In this document: positions 6,992 through 15,267 of the stretch, in pieces
How the letters are laid out: the number at the start of each line of letters is the position of its first letter
Numbering within the stretch: position 1 is the stretch's first letter
NCBI RefSeq assembly: GCF_016899775.1
Contig: NZ_JACJJE010000013.1
Span: forward strand, 1-64,000
Origin: Pseudoflavonifractor capillosus
Lineage (GTDB): Bacteria > Bacillota > Clostridia > Oscillospirales > Oscillospiraceae
Direction: 5' to 3'
Length of the DNA stretch: 64,000 bases
Notes under the pieces: model-generated
Databases searched by the model: none
Seen by the model: only the letters and a program-made list of their open reading frames with translations
What the model was told of the DNA's origin: nothing
Position numbers and translations under genes: made by a program

Positions 6992-7960
6992 ATGCCATTA
7001 GTTACCTCCACTGAAATGTTCAAGAAGGCCTATGACGGCGGCTACGCCATCGGCGCCTTCAACGTCAACAATATGGAGATCGTCCAGGGCATCACCGAGG
7101 CCGCCCGGGACCTGAATGCTCCCCTGATCCTTCAGGTGTCCAAGGGCGCCCGTGCCTACGCCAACCACACCTACCTGGTGAAGCTGGTGGAGGCCGCTGC
7201 CATCGAGTGCCCCAACATCCCCATCGTGCTGCATCTGGACCACGGCCCCGACTTTGAGACCTGCAAGTCCTGCATTGACGGCGGCTTTACCTCCGTCATG
7301 ATCGACGCCTCCTCCAAGCCCTTCCAGGAGAACATCGAGATCACCAAGAAGGTTGTGGAGTACGCCCACGACCACGGCGTGGTGGTAGAGGCCGAGCTGG
7401 GCGCTCTGGCCGGCATCGAGGACGACGTGAAGGTCTCCGCCGAGGAGTCCCACTACACCCACCCCGAGGAGGTGGAGGAGTTCGTGTCCAAGACCGGCTG
7501 CGACTCTCTGGCCATCGCCATCGGCACCAGCCACGGCGCCTACAAGTTCACCGCCGATCAGTGCACCCGCAATGAGAAGGGCGAGCTGGTTCCCCCTCCG
7601 CTGCGCTTCGACATCCTGGAGGAGGTCACCAAGCGCCTGCCCGGCTTCCCCATCGTGCTCCACGGCTCCTCCTCCGTGCCTCAGAACTTCGTGAAGATGA
7701 TCAACGAGAACGGCGGCAAGATGCCCGACGCCGTGGGCATCCCCGAGGAGCAGCTGCGTCAGGCCGCCCGGAGCGCGGTGTGTAAGATCAACATCGACTC
7801 CGACCTGCGTCTGGCCATGACCGGCACCATCCGTCAGTTCTTCAACGACCACCCCGACAAGTTCGACCCCCGCGAGTACCTCAAGCCCGCCCGGGCCGCC
7901 ATTAAGGAGCTGGTCGCCCACAAGATCGTGGACGTGCTGGGCTGCGACGGCAAGGCATAA
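6992..7960 (+). CDS. fba: Class II fructose-bisphosphate aldolase
   Basis: 322 residues. It cleaves fructose 1,6-bisphosphate to two triose phosphates with a zinc ion. IGAFNVNNMEIVQ, LHLDHGPDFETCKSCID (first zinc His and catalytic Asp), VEAELGALAGIED and FPIVLHGSSSVP (zinc His and substrate loop) are all present. INIDSDLRLAMTGTIRQFF is the conserved C-terminal phosphate-binding segment. The ATG at 6992 is chosen because the upstream in-frame ATG at 6983 lies inside the AAGGAG ribosome binding site. Codon use is strongly biased, as expected for a highly expressed glycolytic gene. Confidence 0.95.
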   Translation: MPLVTSTEMFKKAYDGGYAIGAFNVNNMEIVQGITEAARDLNAPLILQVSKGARAYANHTYLVKLVEAAAIECPNIPIVLHLDHGPDFETCKSCIDGGFTSVMIDASSKPFQENIEITKKVVEYAHDHGVVVEAELGALAGIEDDVKVSAEESHYTHPEEVEEFVSKTGCDSLAIAIGTSHGAYKFTADQCTRNEKGELVPPPLRFDILEEVTKRLPGFPIVLHGSSSVPQNFVKMINENGGKMPDAVGIPEEQLRQAARSAVCKINIDSDLRLAMTGTIRQFFNDHPDKFDPREYLKPARAAIKELVAHKIVDVLGCDGKA

Positions 7961-7977
7961 TTTTATCCAGTATGACT

Positions 7978-8237
7978 TTCAAGGAGCGCCTTCGGGCGCT
8001 CCTTTCAGCTTGTCGAAAAGCCCTCCTGCAAGGAGTTTCGTCGTCCGCAGACGACGGAATAAGATGAAATCCTGTCATTTCCGAGGACATGCGCCTCGGA
8101 AATGACACCTTTCACGAAATTTTTGCCGACAATTTCGTAAGAAATCGAGGTAAAAATTTCGTGCAGCCTAACTCGAAAAAGTGGCTCTGCCACTTTTTCG
8201 ACGGCCTTCAAGGAGCGCCCTCGGGCGCTCCTTTTTT
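7978..8237 (+). repeat. Duplicated terminator flanking a hairpin array
   Basis: A 28-bp sequence (7978-8005 and 8207-8234, 27 of 28 identical) forms the same GGAGCGCC/GGCGCTCC hairpin twice; the second copy is followed by TTTTTT and is the better terminator. Between them are four perfect stems: CGTCGTC/GACGACG (8039-8056), a 14-bp stem 8073-8086 with 8094-8107, CACGAAATTTTT/AAAAATTTCGTG (8113-8164), and CGAAAAAGTGGC/GCCACTTTTTCG (8174-8200). The CAGCTTGTCGAAAA motif at 8006-8019 recurs in other repeats. No gene is visible. Confidence 0.75.
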
Positions 8238-8341
8238 GTGGGAAAAGCAGATTCCACTTCTGGTTGCGGCAGTTCCACCTCTGTGTGGTGGCCAAGTTTC
8301 CGCTTTTCGGCTAAAATGTGAGGACAAGGAGGCGATGAGCC

Positions 8342-8977
8342 ATGACATTTGGAGAAAAGCTGTACCGGCTGCGAAAGGAGCGGGGGATGAGCCAGGAGGC
8401 CCTGGCCCAGGAACTGGGGGTGTCCCGGCAGGCCATCTCCCGCTGGGAGCTGGAAGAGGTGGCGCCGGATACCGGGAACGTGCTGGCGGCCAGCCGCCTG
8501 TTCGGGGTGTCCACCGACTATCTGCTCCGGGACGAGTGTGAACAGGAGGCGGATACCCCGGCGGTACGCCGGGCGGAGCGGAGCCTGCAGGAGCGGCAGG
8601 CGGCGGTGGGGAAGGGAGTCCTGTGCCGGGTGCTCTGGCTGACGCTGTTTGCCCTGTTCCACCAGTACCGCCTGGAGCAGCTGGAGACCGGCGGGTCTAC
8701 GGTGCCGATACCGTGGCTGCTGGTCCCGGCGCTGGCTCTGGCGGTCTGGACCTGGAGATTGAATTGGCGTTACATCCAGGAGGGAGGAGAGAGACGGGCT
8801 CTGCTGGAATCCGACCTGCTGGTGATGGCCTGCGCTTTTGCACTGCCCTACCTCCTTGCGTGGGTCCCCGGAGGGTGGGAAATCTTGCTGGGGCTGCTGG
8901 CCGCGGTGGTATGTATGGTGAAAAGCGTTAAGACTTTACGCCTTCACTACGGCCTGCCCTGGGGAAAACGGCCCTAA
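8342..8977 (+). CDS. Xre-family HTH protein with C-terminal membrane segments
   Basis: 211 residues. Residues 1-63 are a Cro/C1-type domain (EKLYRLRKERGMSQEALAQELGVSRQAISRWE). A charged linker follows, then two or three membrane segments (around LWLTLFALF, IPWLLVPALALAVW and ACAFALPYLLAWVPG...LLGLLAAVVCMV). Such membrane-tethered Xre proteins are common in gut Clostridia; ligand and target genes are unknown. It starts 4 bp after a GGAGGCGATGAG run. Confidence 0.8.
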   Translation: MTFGEKLYRLRKERGMSQEALAQELGVSRQAISRWELEEVAPDTGNVLAASRLFGVSTDYLLRDECEQEADTPAVRRAERSLQERQAAVGKGVLCRVLWLTLFALFHQYRLEQLETGGSTVPIPWLLVPALALAVWTWRLNWRYIQEGGERRALLESDLLVMACAFALPYLLAWVPGGWEILLGLLAAVVCMVKSVKTLRLHYGLPWGKRP

Positions 8978-9099
8978 GACCGCGCCGCCTTGCCATGGGG
9001 GAAAAATCATGCTACAATTTTACCGTCCGACCTGCCGGGGCGGGCGGTTTTGATCCCCATGATATTTCCATGATTTGTTCTGTAAGGAGGCGCTTTCCC

Positions 9100-10422
9100 T
9101 TGTCGAAAACCCCTATGGTGAGCATCATCATCCCTGTCTATAACGCATCTAAAACCCTCCGCCGCTGTGTGGACAGCGTTCTGAAGCAGGAGTATGCCGA
9201 TTTTGAGCTGTTTTTAGTGGACGACGGCAGCCAGGACGACTCCGGGACCATCTGTGACGAGTACGCCGGGAAGGACCCGCGGGTCCGCGTGATCCACAAG
9301 GCCAACGCCGGAGTCTCCGCCGCCCGCAACGATGCGCTGGATCAGGCGCGGGGGGAATACCTTCAGTTTTTGGACAGCGACGACTGGCTCAGCCCGGACG
9401 CCACCCGGCTGCTGGTCCGCACCGCCCAGGAGACCCAGTGCGACCTGGTGATTGCGGATTTTTACCGGGTGTCCGGGGAACGGGTCTCCCACAAGGGGGA
9501 GATTGACGAGGAGGGGGTCATGTCCCGGGAGACCTTTGCCTCCTATATGATGGAAAACCCCGCCGACTACTACTATGGGGTGCTGTGGAATAAGCTCTTC
9601 CGCCGGAAAATCGTGGAGGAGTACCGTCTCCGCATGAATGAGGACCTGCGCTGGTGTGAGGATTTCCTGTTCAATCTGGAGTATATTCTCCACGCCGAGA
9701 CCTTTGCGGCCCTCCGCGCCCCCATCTATTACTATGTGAAAACCAAGGGGTCCCTGGTGTCCCAGAGCATGAACCTGCCCAACGTCATCCGCATGAAGCT
9801 GAGGGTGTTTGAATACTACAACGACTTCTACAAGCATGTACTGGACGAGAGGGATTATGAGAAAAACCGGCTGAAGGTGTACCGCTTTCTGGTGGATGCG
9901 GCGGGGGACGAGAGCCTGCTGCCCAGCCTGAAGAAGCTGGGGGACGAGCGGCCCACCGTCTGCGCCCGGGCGGTGTCCGCCCAGGGGGCGGCAGCCGATG
10001 CCTACCGGAGCCGGAAGCTGCTGGAGCACTATCTGGAGCCGGCGGCTCAAAAGCACGATCTCACCGGAGTGGAGGTGCGGGTGCTGCTGTGCCTCTGGTG
10101 CGCGGGGGAGATGAACAGCCGGAAGGAACTGGCCGACTTTGCCGGTGTGAACCGGGTGGGTCTGATTCTGCCGCTTCAGAAGCTGGCGCTCCGGGGCCTG
10201 ATCCAGGCGGAGGGGAGCGTAGAGGGGGAGGATGACTCCGGAAAGGGGAAGCGGCTGAGGGTCTCCCTGCTCCCCGCTGCCCAGCCCATTCTGGATGACA
10301 TTGCCCAGGGGCTGGAGGACTACGACCAGGCCCGCTTCGCCGGCTTCAGCCGGGAGGATCTGGAGCGGTACTCCGACCTGTCCGGAAAGATCCAGGAAAA
10401 CATGCGGCGGGTCCTGCAATAA
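9100..10422 (+). CDS. GT2 glycosyltransferase fused to a MarR-like winged helix
   Basis: 440 residues. Residues 6-110 are a GT-A fold of family 2: VSIIIPVYNASKTLRRCVDSVL, FLVDDGSQDDSG with the nucleotide-binding DD, NAGVSAARN, and the DSDDW metal motif. The middle, through LWNKLFRRKI and MNEDLRWCEDFLFN, is typical of cell-surface polymer GT2 enzymes. From about residue 320 it changes to a segment like a MarR winged helix: LTGVEVRVLLCLWCAGEMNSRKELADFAGVNR, LQKLALRGLIQAEG, a charged wing, and long C-terminal helices. TTG 9100 is chosen because AAGGAGG lies 9 bp upstream. The acceptor is unknown; the fusion is unusual. Confidence 0.85.
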   Translation: MSKTPMVSIIIPVYNASKTLRRCVDSVLKQEYADFELFLVDDGSQDDSGTICDEYAGKDPRVRVIHKANAGVSAARNDALDQARGEYLQFLDSDDWLSPDATRLLVRTAQETQCDLVIADFYRVSGERVSHKGEIDEEGVMSRETFASYMMENPADYYYGVLWNKLFRRKIVEEYRLRMNEDLRWCEDFLFNLEYILHAETFAALRAPIYYYVKTKGSLVSQSMNLPNVIRMKLRVFEYYNDFYKHVLDERDYEKNRLKVYRFLVDAAGDESLLPSLKKLGDERPTVCARAVSAQGAAADAYRSRKLLEHYLEPAAQKHDLTGVEVRVLLCLWCAGEMNSRKELADFAGVNRVGLILPLQKLALRGLIQAEGSVEGEDDSGKGKRLRVSLLPAAQPILDDIAQGLEDYDQARFAGFSREDLERYSDLSGKIQENMRRVLQ

Positions 10423-10425
10423 GAA

Positions 10426-10443
10426 GCGCCAGTGAGCTGGCGG
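10426..10443 (-). terminator. Hairpin after the prenyltransferase gene
   Basis: CGCCAG and CTGGCG form a short stem between two convergent genes; on the minus strand it is followed by CTTCTT. It is a weak terminator candidate. Confidence 0.4.
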
Positions 10444-11085
10444 CTATCCGCCCAGGGTCACATCCTGCTTCTGGTACCACTGAAGGGCCTGGAAGAAATC
10501 CTCCGGCTGAAAATCGGGCCAGAGCCGGTCCACCACAAAGAAATCTGCGTAGACCGACTGTACCGGCAGAAAGCCGGACAGGCGCCGCATTCCACCCCAG
10601 CGGATCACCAGATCCACCCGGGAGATATCCCGGGAATTGAGCTGGGCACAGATGGTTCCGCGGCGGACGCCGGGGTTGTTCAGACGGGCCAGGTCCCACT
10701 CCCAGCCGTAGTTGACCAGAAAATTGACCCGAATGCCCCCGCCGTTCAAATCCCGCCGGGTTGTGTAGGGGAGCAGCGCCTGGGGAAACGCGGGCACGTC
10801 CCGGTTGCCGGTCACCAGAAGGGAGACCGGCTCCGACGCGATCTGCTCCACCGCCTGGACGCACGCCCGGGAGAAGGCCTGGACCTGCTCCGGGGGCCGC
10901 CCGCAGTTGTCGGTGGTGAATCCATAAAACGTGAGCTCCTGGACTCCTGCGTCTCTGGCCAGCCGCAGCAGCTCCAGCCCCGGCTCCAGGCCGTGTGCGT
11001 AGCCGTCCTGCTTGGGCAGCCCGGCCCGCCTGGCCCAGCGCCGGTTTCCGTCCGGGATAATTCCGATGTGCTTTGGAATCCGCAT
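10444..11085 (-). CDS. Short UppS-family cis-prenyltransferase
   Basis: 213 residues, about 30 fewer than a typical undecaprenyl diphosphate synthase. HIGIIPDGNRRWARR is the diphosphate loop with catalytic Asp and Asn. ELTFYGFTTDNCGRPPEQV matches the FSTENW-like region with changes, and RVDLVIRWGGMRRLSGFLPVQSVYADFFV matches the C-terminal RTSGE-RLSNF signature, with Trp-Gly-Gly in place of Thr-Ser-Gly-Glu. The altered C-terminal motif and short length suggest a paralogue with different chain length or weak activity. The housekeeping copy is not in the window. Confidence 0.8.
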   Translation of the reverse strand: MRIPKHIGIIPDGNRRWARRAGLPKQDGYAHGLEPGLELLRLARDAGVQELTFYGFTTDNCGRPPEQVQAFSRACVQAVEQIASEPVSLLVTGNRDVPAFPQALLPYTTRRDLNGGGIRVNFLVNYGWEWDLARLNNPGVRRGTICAQLNSRDISRVDLVIRWGGMRRLSGFLPVQSVYADFFVVDRLWPDFQPEDFFQALQWYQKQDVTLGG

Positions 11086-11653
11086 CGTATCACCTTCCTG
11101 CCTGCTAGGATTTTCTTTTGCCCCCAGAATTATGCAGGGAACATGACGATAAGAGCGGGAACCCCAGGCACTTGCTCAGCCGGTGCCGATAAAAAGCCGG
11201 AGATGCTTAGGCCTGCGGAAAAAACAGCCGGGATACTTGAAATAAAATTCTAAAAACTGAACTGCCGATAGAATGCCCCCGAACGTGGAAGCTGAGAAGG
11301 ACCGCGTTTGGGGGCGCCATTTTATCCCAAAGGCGGCGTGTACACCTCAAGTTCTGTTGATACAGAAGGTGGACTGGCATAGGAGAGCGGGGAGGTCCGG
11401 AGTGTTCCTGCCCTCCGGCGGCAAAGCTTAAAAATACAAAAAGTGCATGTTTTTCCATCCAACATAGGTATTGGACATTTTAAATAGCCAGTTATTAAAA
11501 TATAGGTATTCCGGAGCACACATTTTATCTGCACGCCCGTGCCGCATCCCGGCGGGACGGTAGGCATACAATCGCTCCCGCCGGAACCAGAGGGGGCCGA
11601 ATGGCGACGGAATGCAGGAGAAACAAGAGACAGGGACAGAAGGAGTGATTTTC
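11086..11653. other. Intergenic stretch without a recognised gene
   Basis: No frame here has both a plausible start and a family match. The part at 11420-11530 is AT-rich. The best promoter-like pair for the downstream reductase is TTGGAC (11471-11476) with TATTAA (11493-11498), spacing 16, which is weak. Confidence 0.5.
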
Positions 11654-12505
11654 ATGGATACCATTCAGTTGAACCATGGAGCCGCAATTCCTCAGCAGGG
11701 ACTGGGTGTATTCCAGGTAACCGACCCGGCCATCTGCAGAGAGTGCGTTCTGACCGCTCTGCAGATCGGGTACCGGCTGATCGACACGGCGGCCTGCTAT
11801 GGAAATGAGGCGGCTGTGGGAGCGGCCGTTCAGGAGAGCGGAATCGTCCGGGAGGATCTATTCCTCACCTCCAAGGTTTGGATTCAGGACGCGGGGTATG
11901 ACAAAACTCTGCGTTCGTTTGACCGAACACTGAAGAATCTGGGAACGGATTACCTGGATCTCTACCTGATCCACATGCCCTACGGAGACTACCACGGCAG
12001 CTGGCGGGCCATGGAGGAACTTTTTCGTGCTGGAAGAGTCAGGGCCATCGGGGTGTGTAACTTCCTGCCCGACCGGCTCTGCGATTTGATCCTCAGCCAC
12101 GAAATCCTGCCGGCGGTGAACCAGATCGAACTGCACCCCTTCTGTCAGCAGAGGGCGCTTCGGAATCTTATGGGACAGTATCACATCCAGCCCATGGCCT
12201 GGGCGCCCTTTGCAGAGGGACGGAACAATATCTTTCAGCATCCGGTTCTATTGGCCATCGGGGCGCAGTACGGCAAGACGCCCGCTCAGGTTGTCCTTAG
12301 ATGGCTGCGGCAAGAGGGGATCATAGCCATTCCAAAGTCAATCCACGCCCAGCGCATCCAGGAAAATTTTGCAGTGGACGGGTTCCAGCTCTCCCCGGCG
12401 GACATGGTGCAGATCCAGGCTCTGGACCTGGGGCACAGCCTCATTCTGGACGTACCTAGTGTCCATGAGATCTACCGGCTGCACGGAATCAAATTTGAAC
12501 AATAG
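11654..12505 (+). CDS. Aldo/keto reductase
   Basis: 283 residues, a TIM-barrel NADPH oxidoreductase. The catalytic tetrad is visible: Asp and Tyr in LIDTAACYGNE, Lys in LTSKVWIQD, and His in DLYLIHMPYGDY. GRVRAIGVCNF and the C-terminal IAIPKSIHAQRIQENF are the conserved strand and NADP-binding motif. It resembles the 2,5-diketogluconate reductase-like group; the substrate is unknown. ATG 11654 follows an AAGGAG site. It opens a co-directional run of redox genes to 16430, so a shared electron-handling role is possible. Confidence 0.9.
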   Translation: MDTIQLNHGAAIPQQGLGVFQVTDPAICRECVLTALQIGYRLIDTAACYGNEAAVGAAVQESGIVREDLFLTSKVWIQDAGYDKTLRSFDRTLKNLGTDYLDLYLIHMPYGDYHGSWRAMEELFRAGRVRAIGVCNFLPDRLCDLILSHEILPAVNQIELHPFCQQRALRNLMGQYHIQPMAWAPFAEGRNNIFQHPVLLAIGAQYGKTPAQVVLRWLRQEGIIAIPKSIHAQRIQENFAVDGFQLSPADMVQIQALDLGHSLILDVPSVHEIYRLHGIKFEQ

Positions 12506-12521
12506 AAAGGAGGCGGTGAGT

Positions 12522-12731
12522 ATGCCGCATGTAGCAATCACGATGATCCCGGGACGGGACGAGGAGACCAAACTGGCCCTGGCCAAGAAGACGCAGGAAT
12601 TTCTGGTGGGCGAGCTGGGGATCGACCCCAAGTTTGTGTCGGTATCCATCCAGGACATCCCCATGGAGGACTAGCAGAAGTCCATGGAGCAGTTCCCGGA
12701 TGACATTATGTATGTAAAACCCGGCGTGTGA
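12522..12731 (+). pseudogene. 4-oxalocrotonate tautomerase-like gene with in-frame TAG
   Basis: The frame encodes MPHVAITMIPGRDEETK and continues as a tautomerase-superfamily protein (FLVGELGIDPKFVSVSIQDIP), then hits TAG at 12672-12674 after MED. Past the stop the same frame carries on with QKSMEQFPDDIMYVKPGV to TGA at 12729, which matches the expected C-terminus. Relatives often have Trp at this point, so a TGG to TAG change is the simplest explanation. The N-terminal Pro needed for catalysis is present. It has an AAAGGAGG site and lies between the aldo/keto reductase and flavin reductase genes. The truncated 50-residue product may still be made. Confidence 0.75.
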
Positions 12732-12753
12732 CCGGAGAGAGGCGGTATCTGTT

Positions 12754-13299
12754 ATGAAGAAGAATATCGGACCGGTGCTTGCCCTGTACCCCACGCCCCT
12801 TGTGGTTGTGGGAGCTATGGTGGACGGCAAACCCAACTGGACCCTGGTGGGCCACCTGGGGATCATCGGGCATGACCGGGTGATGGTCAGTATGGCGGCT
12901 CCCCATTACAGCAACAGAGGCATTCGGGAGAACAAGGCGCTGTCCATCAATATCGTGGATGAGGCCATGCTGAAAAAGGCCGACCATGTGGGCTGTGTCA
13001 GCGGAAATAAAGAGGACAAGAGCCAGGTATTTGCCTGCTCCATCGGGGCGGGCGGCGCACCCATCATCGGCGAGGCCCCGGTAGCCATGGCCTGTACGGT
13101 GGAGGATACCTATGAGACCCCTGGGTTTGAGAGCTTCATCTGTAAAATTACCGCAACCTATGCCGATGAGAGCGTGCTGACAGAGGACGGCAGAATCAAC
13201 TATTGGGCTCTCAAGCCGGTGCTGTTTGAGATGCCCACCTATGAATATCTCAGAACCGGCGAGGTTCTGGGCAGATGTATGAAGCTCAGTGAGAGTTAA
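12754..13299 (+). CDS. Flavin reductase-like FMN-binding protein
   Basis: 181 residues of the flavin reductase-like (DIM6/NTAB, PF01613-type) split beta-barrel. YPTPLVVVGAMVDGKPNW, VMVSMAAPHYSNRGIRENKALSINIV and the mid region with DHVGCVSGNKEDKS match the flavin-binding part of the family. ALKPVLFEMPTYEYLRTGEVLG is the usual C-terminal strand. It could supply reduced flavin to the flavodoxin-fold proteins downstream, although those are predicted to be outside the membrane. An AGAGAGG site precedes the ATG. Confidence 0.88.
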   Translation: MKKNIGPVLALYPTPLVVVGAMVDGKPNWTLVGHLGIIGHDRVMVSMAAPHYSNRGIRENKALSINIVDEAMLKKADHVGCVSGNKEDKSQVFACSIGAGGAPIIGEAPVAMACTVEDTYETPGFESFICKITATYADESVLTEDGRINYWALKPVLFEMPTYEYLRTGEVLGRCMKLSES

Positions 13300-13356
13300 A
13301 CACCCGCATTTTATTTTCGCCCTGATTTTGATCAAACGAAAGGGAATGGTGCACCC

Positions 13357-14529
13357 ATGAAAAAACTGAGACGAATGGCCGCATTTCTGACGGCCCTGAT
13401 TCTATGCCTGGGGCTGTCTGTGACGGCCCTTGCCGCTGAGTCGGACACCGGCTTTTCCGATGTAGACGCCGGAGACTGGTATGCCGAGGCTGCCGCCTAC
13501 TGCCGGGACAACGGTCTGATGTCCGGCACCGGCGGGAGCACGTTCTCTCCCGATACCCCCATGACCCGCGGGATGCTGGTCACGGTGCTCTACCGCCTGG
13601 CCGGGTCCCCCTCTCTGGAGAATGAAAACCTGGGCTATCCCTTCGCGGATGTATCCGGGGACAGCTGGTACGCCGACGGGGTCTACTGGGCCCGGCTGAA
13701 CGGCGTGGTCAGCGGATACAGCGACAGTGCCTTTGGTCCCAACGATCCTCTCACACGGGAGCAGCTGGCCGCCATCCTGTGGCGCTATGCGGGGAGCCCT
13801 GCCGTCGCAGGCAGCGCCAGTTTTGCCGACGAGAGCGACATTGCGTCCTGGGCGGCCTCCGCTGTGAATTGGGCCCAGGAGAGCGGCTATATCAGCGGGG
13901 TGGGCGGAAATCGCTTTGATCCGGACGGTACGGCCACCCGCGCCCAGGTGGCCGTGATCCTCATGCGCTATGACCAGGCCCAGACAGAGGAGCCGTCGCC
14001 GGAACCTGCTCCCGAACCCACCCCCGAGGCGGGCACAGATGTGCTGGTGGCCTATTTCTCAGCCACTGGCAATACAGAGAACATCGCGGAGCATCTGACC
14101 AGCATTCTGGACGCTGACCTCTATGAGATCGTACCCGAAGTACCCTATACCTCCGAAGATCTGGATTACAGCAATTCGGATTGCCGCGCCAATCAGGAGC
14201 AGAATGATCCCGCGGCCCGCCCGGCCATCTCCGGCGGCGTGGAGAATATGGAGGATTACGAGGTGGTCTTCCTGGGCTACCCCATCTGGTGGGGTGACGC
14301 GCCCAAAATTATCTCCACCTTCCTGGAGACCTACGACTTCGACGGCAAGACCATCGTGCCCTTCTGCACCTCCGGCAGCAGTTCCATCGGTGGGAGCGTG
14401 TCCGACCTGGAGGCCCTGACAGATGGGGCAACCTGGCTGGAGGGTCAGCGGTTCAGCGGAACTGCCTCCCAGGAGACTATCTCTCAGTGGGTGGACTCCC
14501 TGGGCCTTGATCTCGGACGGGCTGCCTGA
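13357..14529 (+). CDS. SLH-domain cell-wall-anchored flavodoxin
   Basis: 390 residues. Residues 1-27 are a signal peptide (MKKLRRMAAFLTALILCLG... ALAAE). Three S-layer homology modules follow at about 31-85, 92-145 and 150-205, each with a F-x-DV or FADES start and TR/LTREQ end. A Pro-Glu linker leads to a flavodoxin-like domain from residue 229: VLVAYFSATGNTENIAEHL is the FMN phosphate loop, YEVVFLGYPIWWGDAPKIISTFLETYDFDGKTIVPFCTSG the two isoalloxazine loops. The protein should sit on the outside of the wall, an odd place for a flavodoxin. It may exchange electrons with the DUF4405 membrane protein encoded next. Confidence 0.9.
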   Translation: MKKLRRMAAFLTALILCLGLSVTALAAESDTGFSDVDAGDWYAEAAAYCRDNGLMSGTGGSTFSPDTPMTRGMLVTVLYRLAGSPSLENENLGYPFADVSGDSWYADGVYWARLNGVVSGYSDSAFGPNDPLTREQLAAILWRYAGSPAVAGSASFADESDIASWAASAVNWAQESGYISGVGGNRFDPDGTATRAQVAVILMRYDQAQTEEPSPEPAPEPTPEAGTDVLVAYFSATGNTENIAEHLTSILDADLYEIVPEVPYTSEDLDYSNSDCRANQEQNDPAARPAISGGVENMEDYEVVFLGYPIWWGDAPKIISTFLETYDFDGKTIVPFCTSGSSSIGGSVSDLEALTDGATWLEGQRFSGTASQETISQWVDSLGLDLGRAA

Positions 14530-14550
14530 TTGGGACAGAGGAGGCCGCCT

Positions 14551-15267
14551 GTGGGAAATAAGACAGCTGTGCGCCACATGGTGGACCTGCTGATGACCGT
14601 GGTACTGATCTTGCTGATGGCCTACTTCCTCACGGAACAGGAAATCCACGAGTGGCTGGGGGCGGGGATGCTGGTGCTGTTCGTCATTCACCACATTCTA
14701 AACTTCAAATGGCTCAAGGCCCTGAACCGTGGGAAGTACACGCCCTACCGGGTCTTGCAGACCGCCCTCGCTCCGCTGGTCCTTCTGTGTATGCTGGGCT
14801 CCATGCTCAGCGGGATCTGGATGAGCCAGTATGTATTCGACTTCCTTCCCACACAGGGTCATATGGGGCTGGCCAGGACAGCGCACCTGCTGTGCGCCTA
14901 TTGGGGATTTCTCCTGCTGTCGGCCCACCTGGGCCTCCACTGGGGGATCATGCTGGGCGCGGCGCGGAAGGCGGTCGGGAACAGGAAGCCCTCTGCCCTC
15001 CGCACTGCGGTCCTCCGGGTGCTGGCCGCCGTGATCTCCGGTTATGGTGTGTACGCCTTCTTCAAGCATCAAATTGCCGACTATCTCTTTTTAAGAAGCC
15101 ATTTTGTATTCTTTGACTACGAGCAGCCGCCCGTCCTGTACTTCCTGGATCTGCTGGCCATGACGGGCCTTTGGATCGCATTGTCTTACTACTTGGGCAA
15201 AGCACTTCGGAGCCGGACGGGACACACCTCTCACCAAAGTCAAATCTCGGAGGAGGATAAGCCATGA
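14551..15267 (+). CDS. DUF4405 multi-span membrane protein
   Basis: 238 residues with about five or six membrane segments. Histidines lie in or near them: H in the LTEQEIHEWLG turn, the pair in VLFVIHHILNF, and a group in ARTAHLLCAYWGFLLLSAHLGLHWG. Such spacing fits the four-helix heme b-binding arrangement proposed for DUF4405, which resembles small cytochrome b subunits. GTG 14551 is chosen because AGAGGAGG lies 6 bp upstream; a TTG at 14530 has no site. It is sandwiched between two extracytoplasmic flavodoxin genes, so it is a candidate transmembrane electron conduit. Confidence 0.8.
   Translation: MGNKTAVRHMVDLLMTVVLILLMAYFLTEQEIHEWLGAGMLVLFVIHHILNFKWLKALNRGKYTPYRVLQTALAPLVLLCMLGSMLSGIWMSQYVFDFLPTQGHMGLARTAHLLCAYWGFLLLSAHLGLHWGIMLGAARKAVGNRKPSALRTAVLRVLAAVISGYGVYAFFKHQIADYLFLRSHFVFFDYEQPPVLYFLDLLAMTGLWIALSYYLGKALRSRTGHTSHQSQISEEDKP

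Noticed and set aside
12672-12674. Pyrrolysine or other amber recoding in the tautomerase gene
   Set aside because: There is no reason to expect Pyl at this position and no Pyl genes are seen; loss of a Trp codon is simpler.
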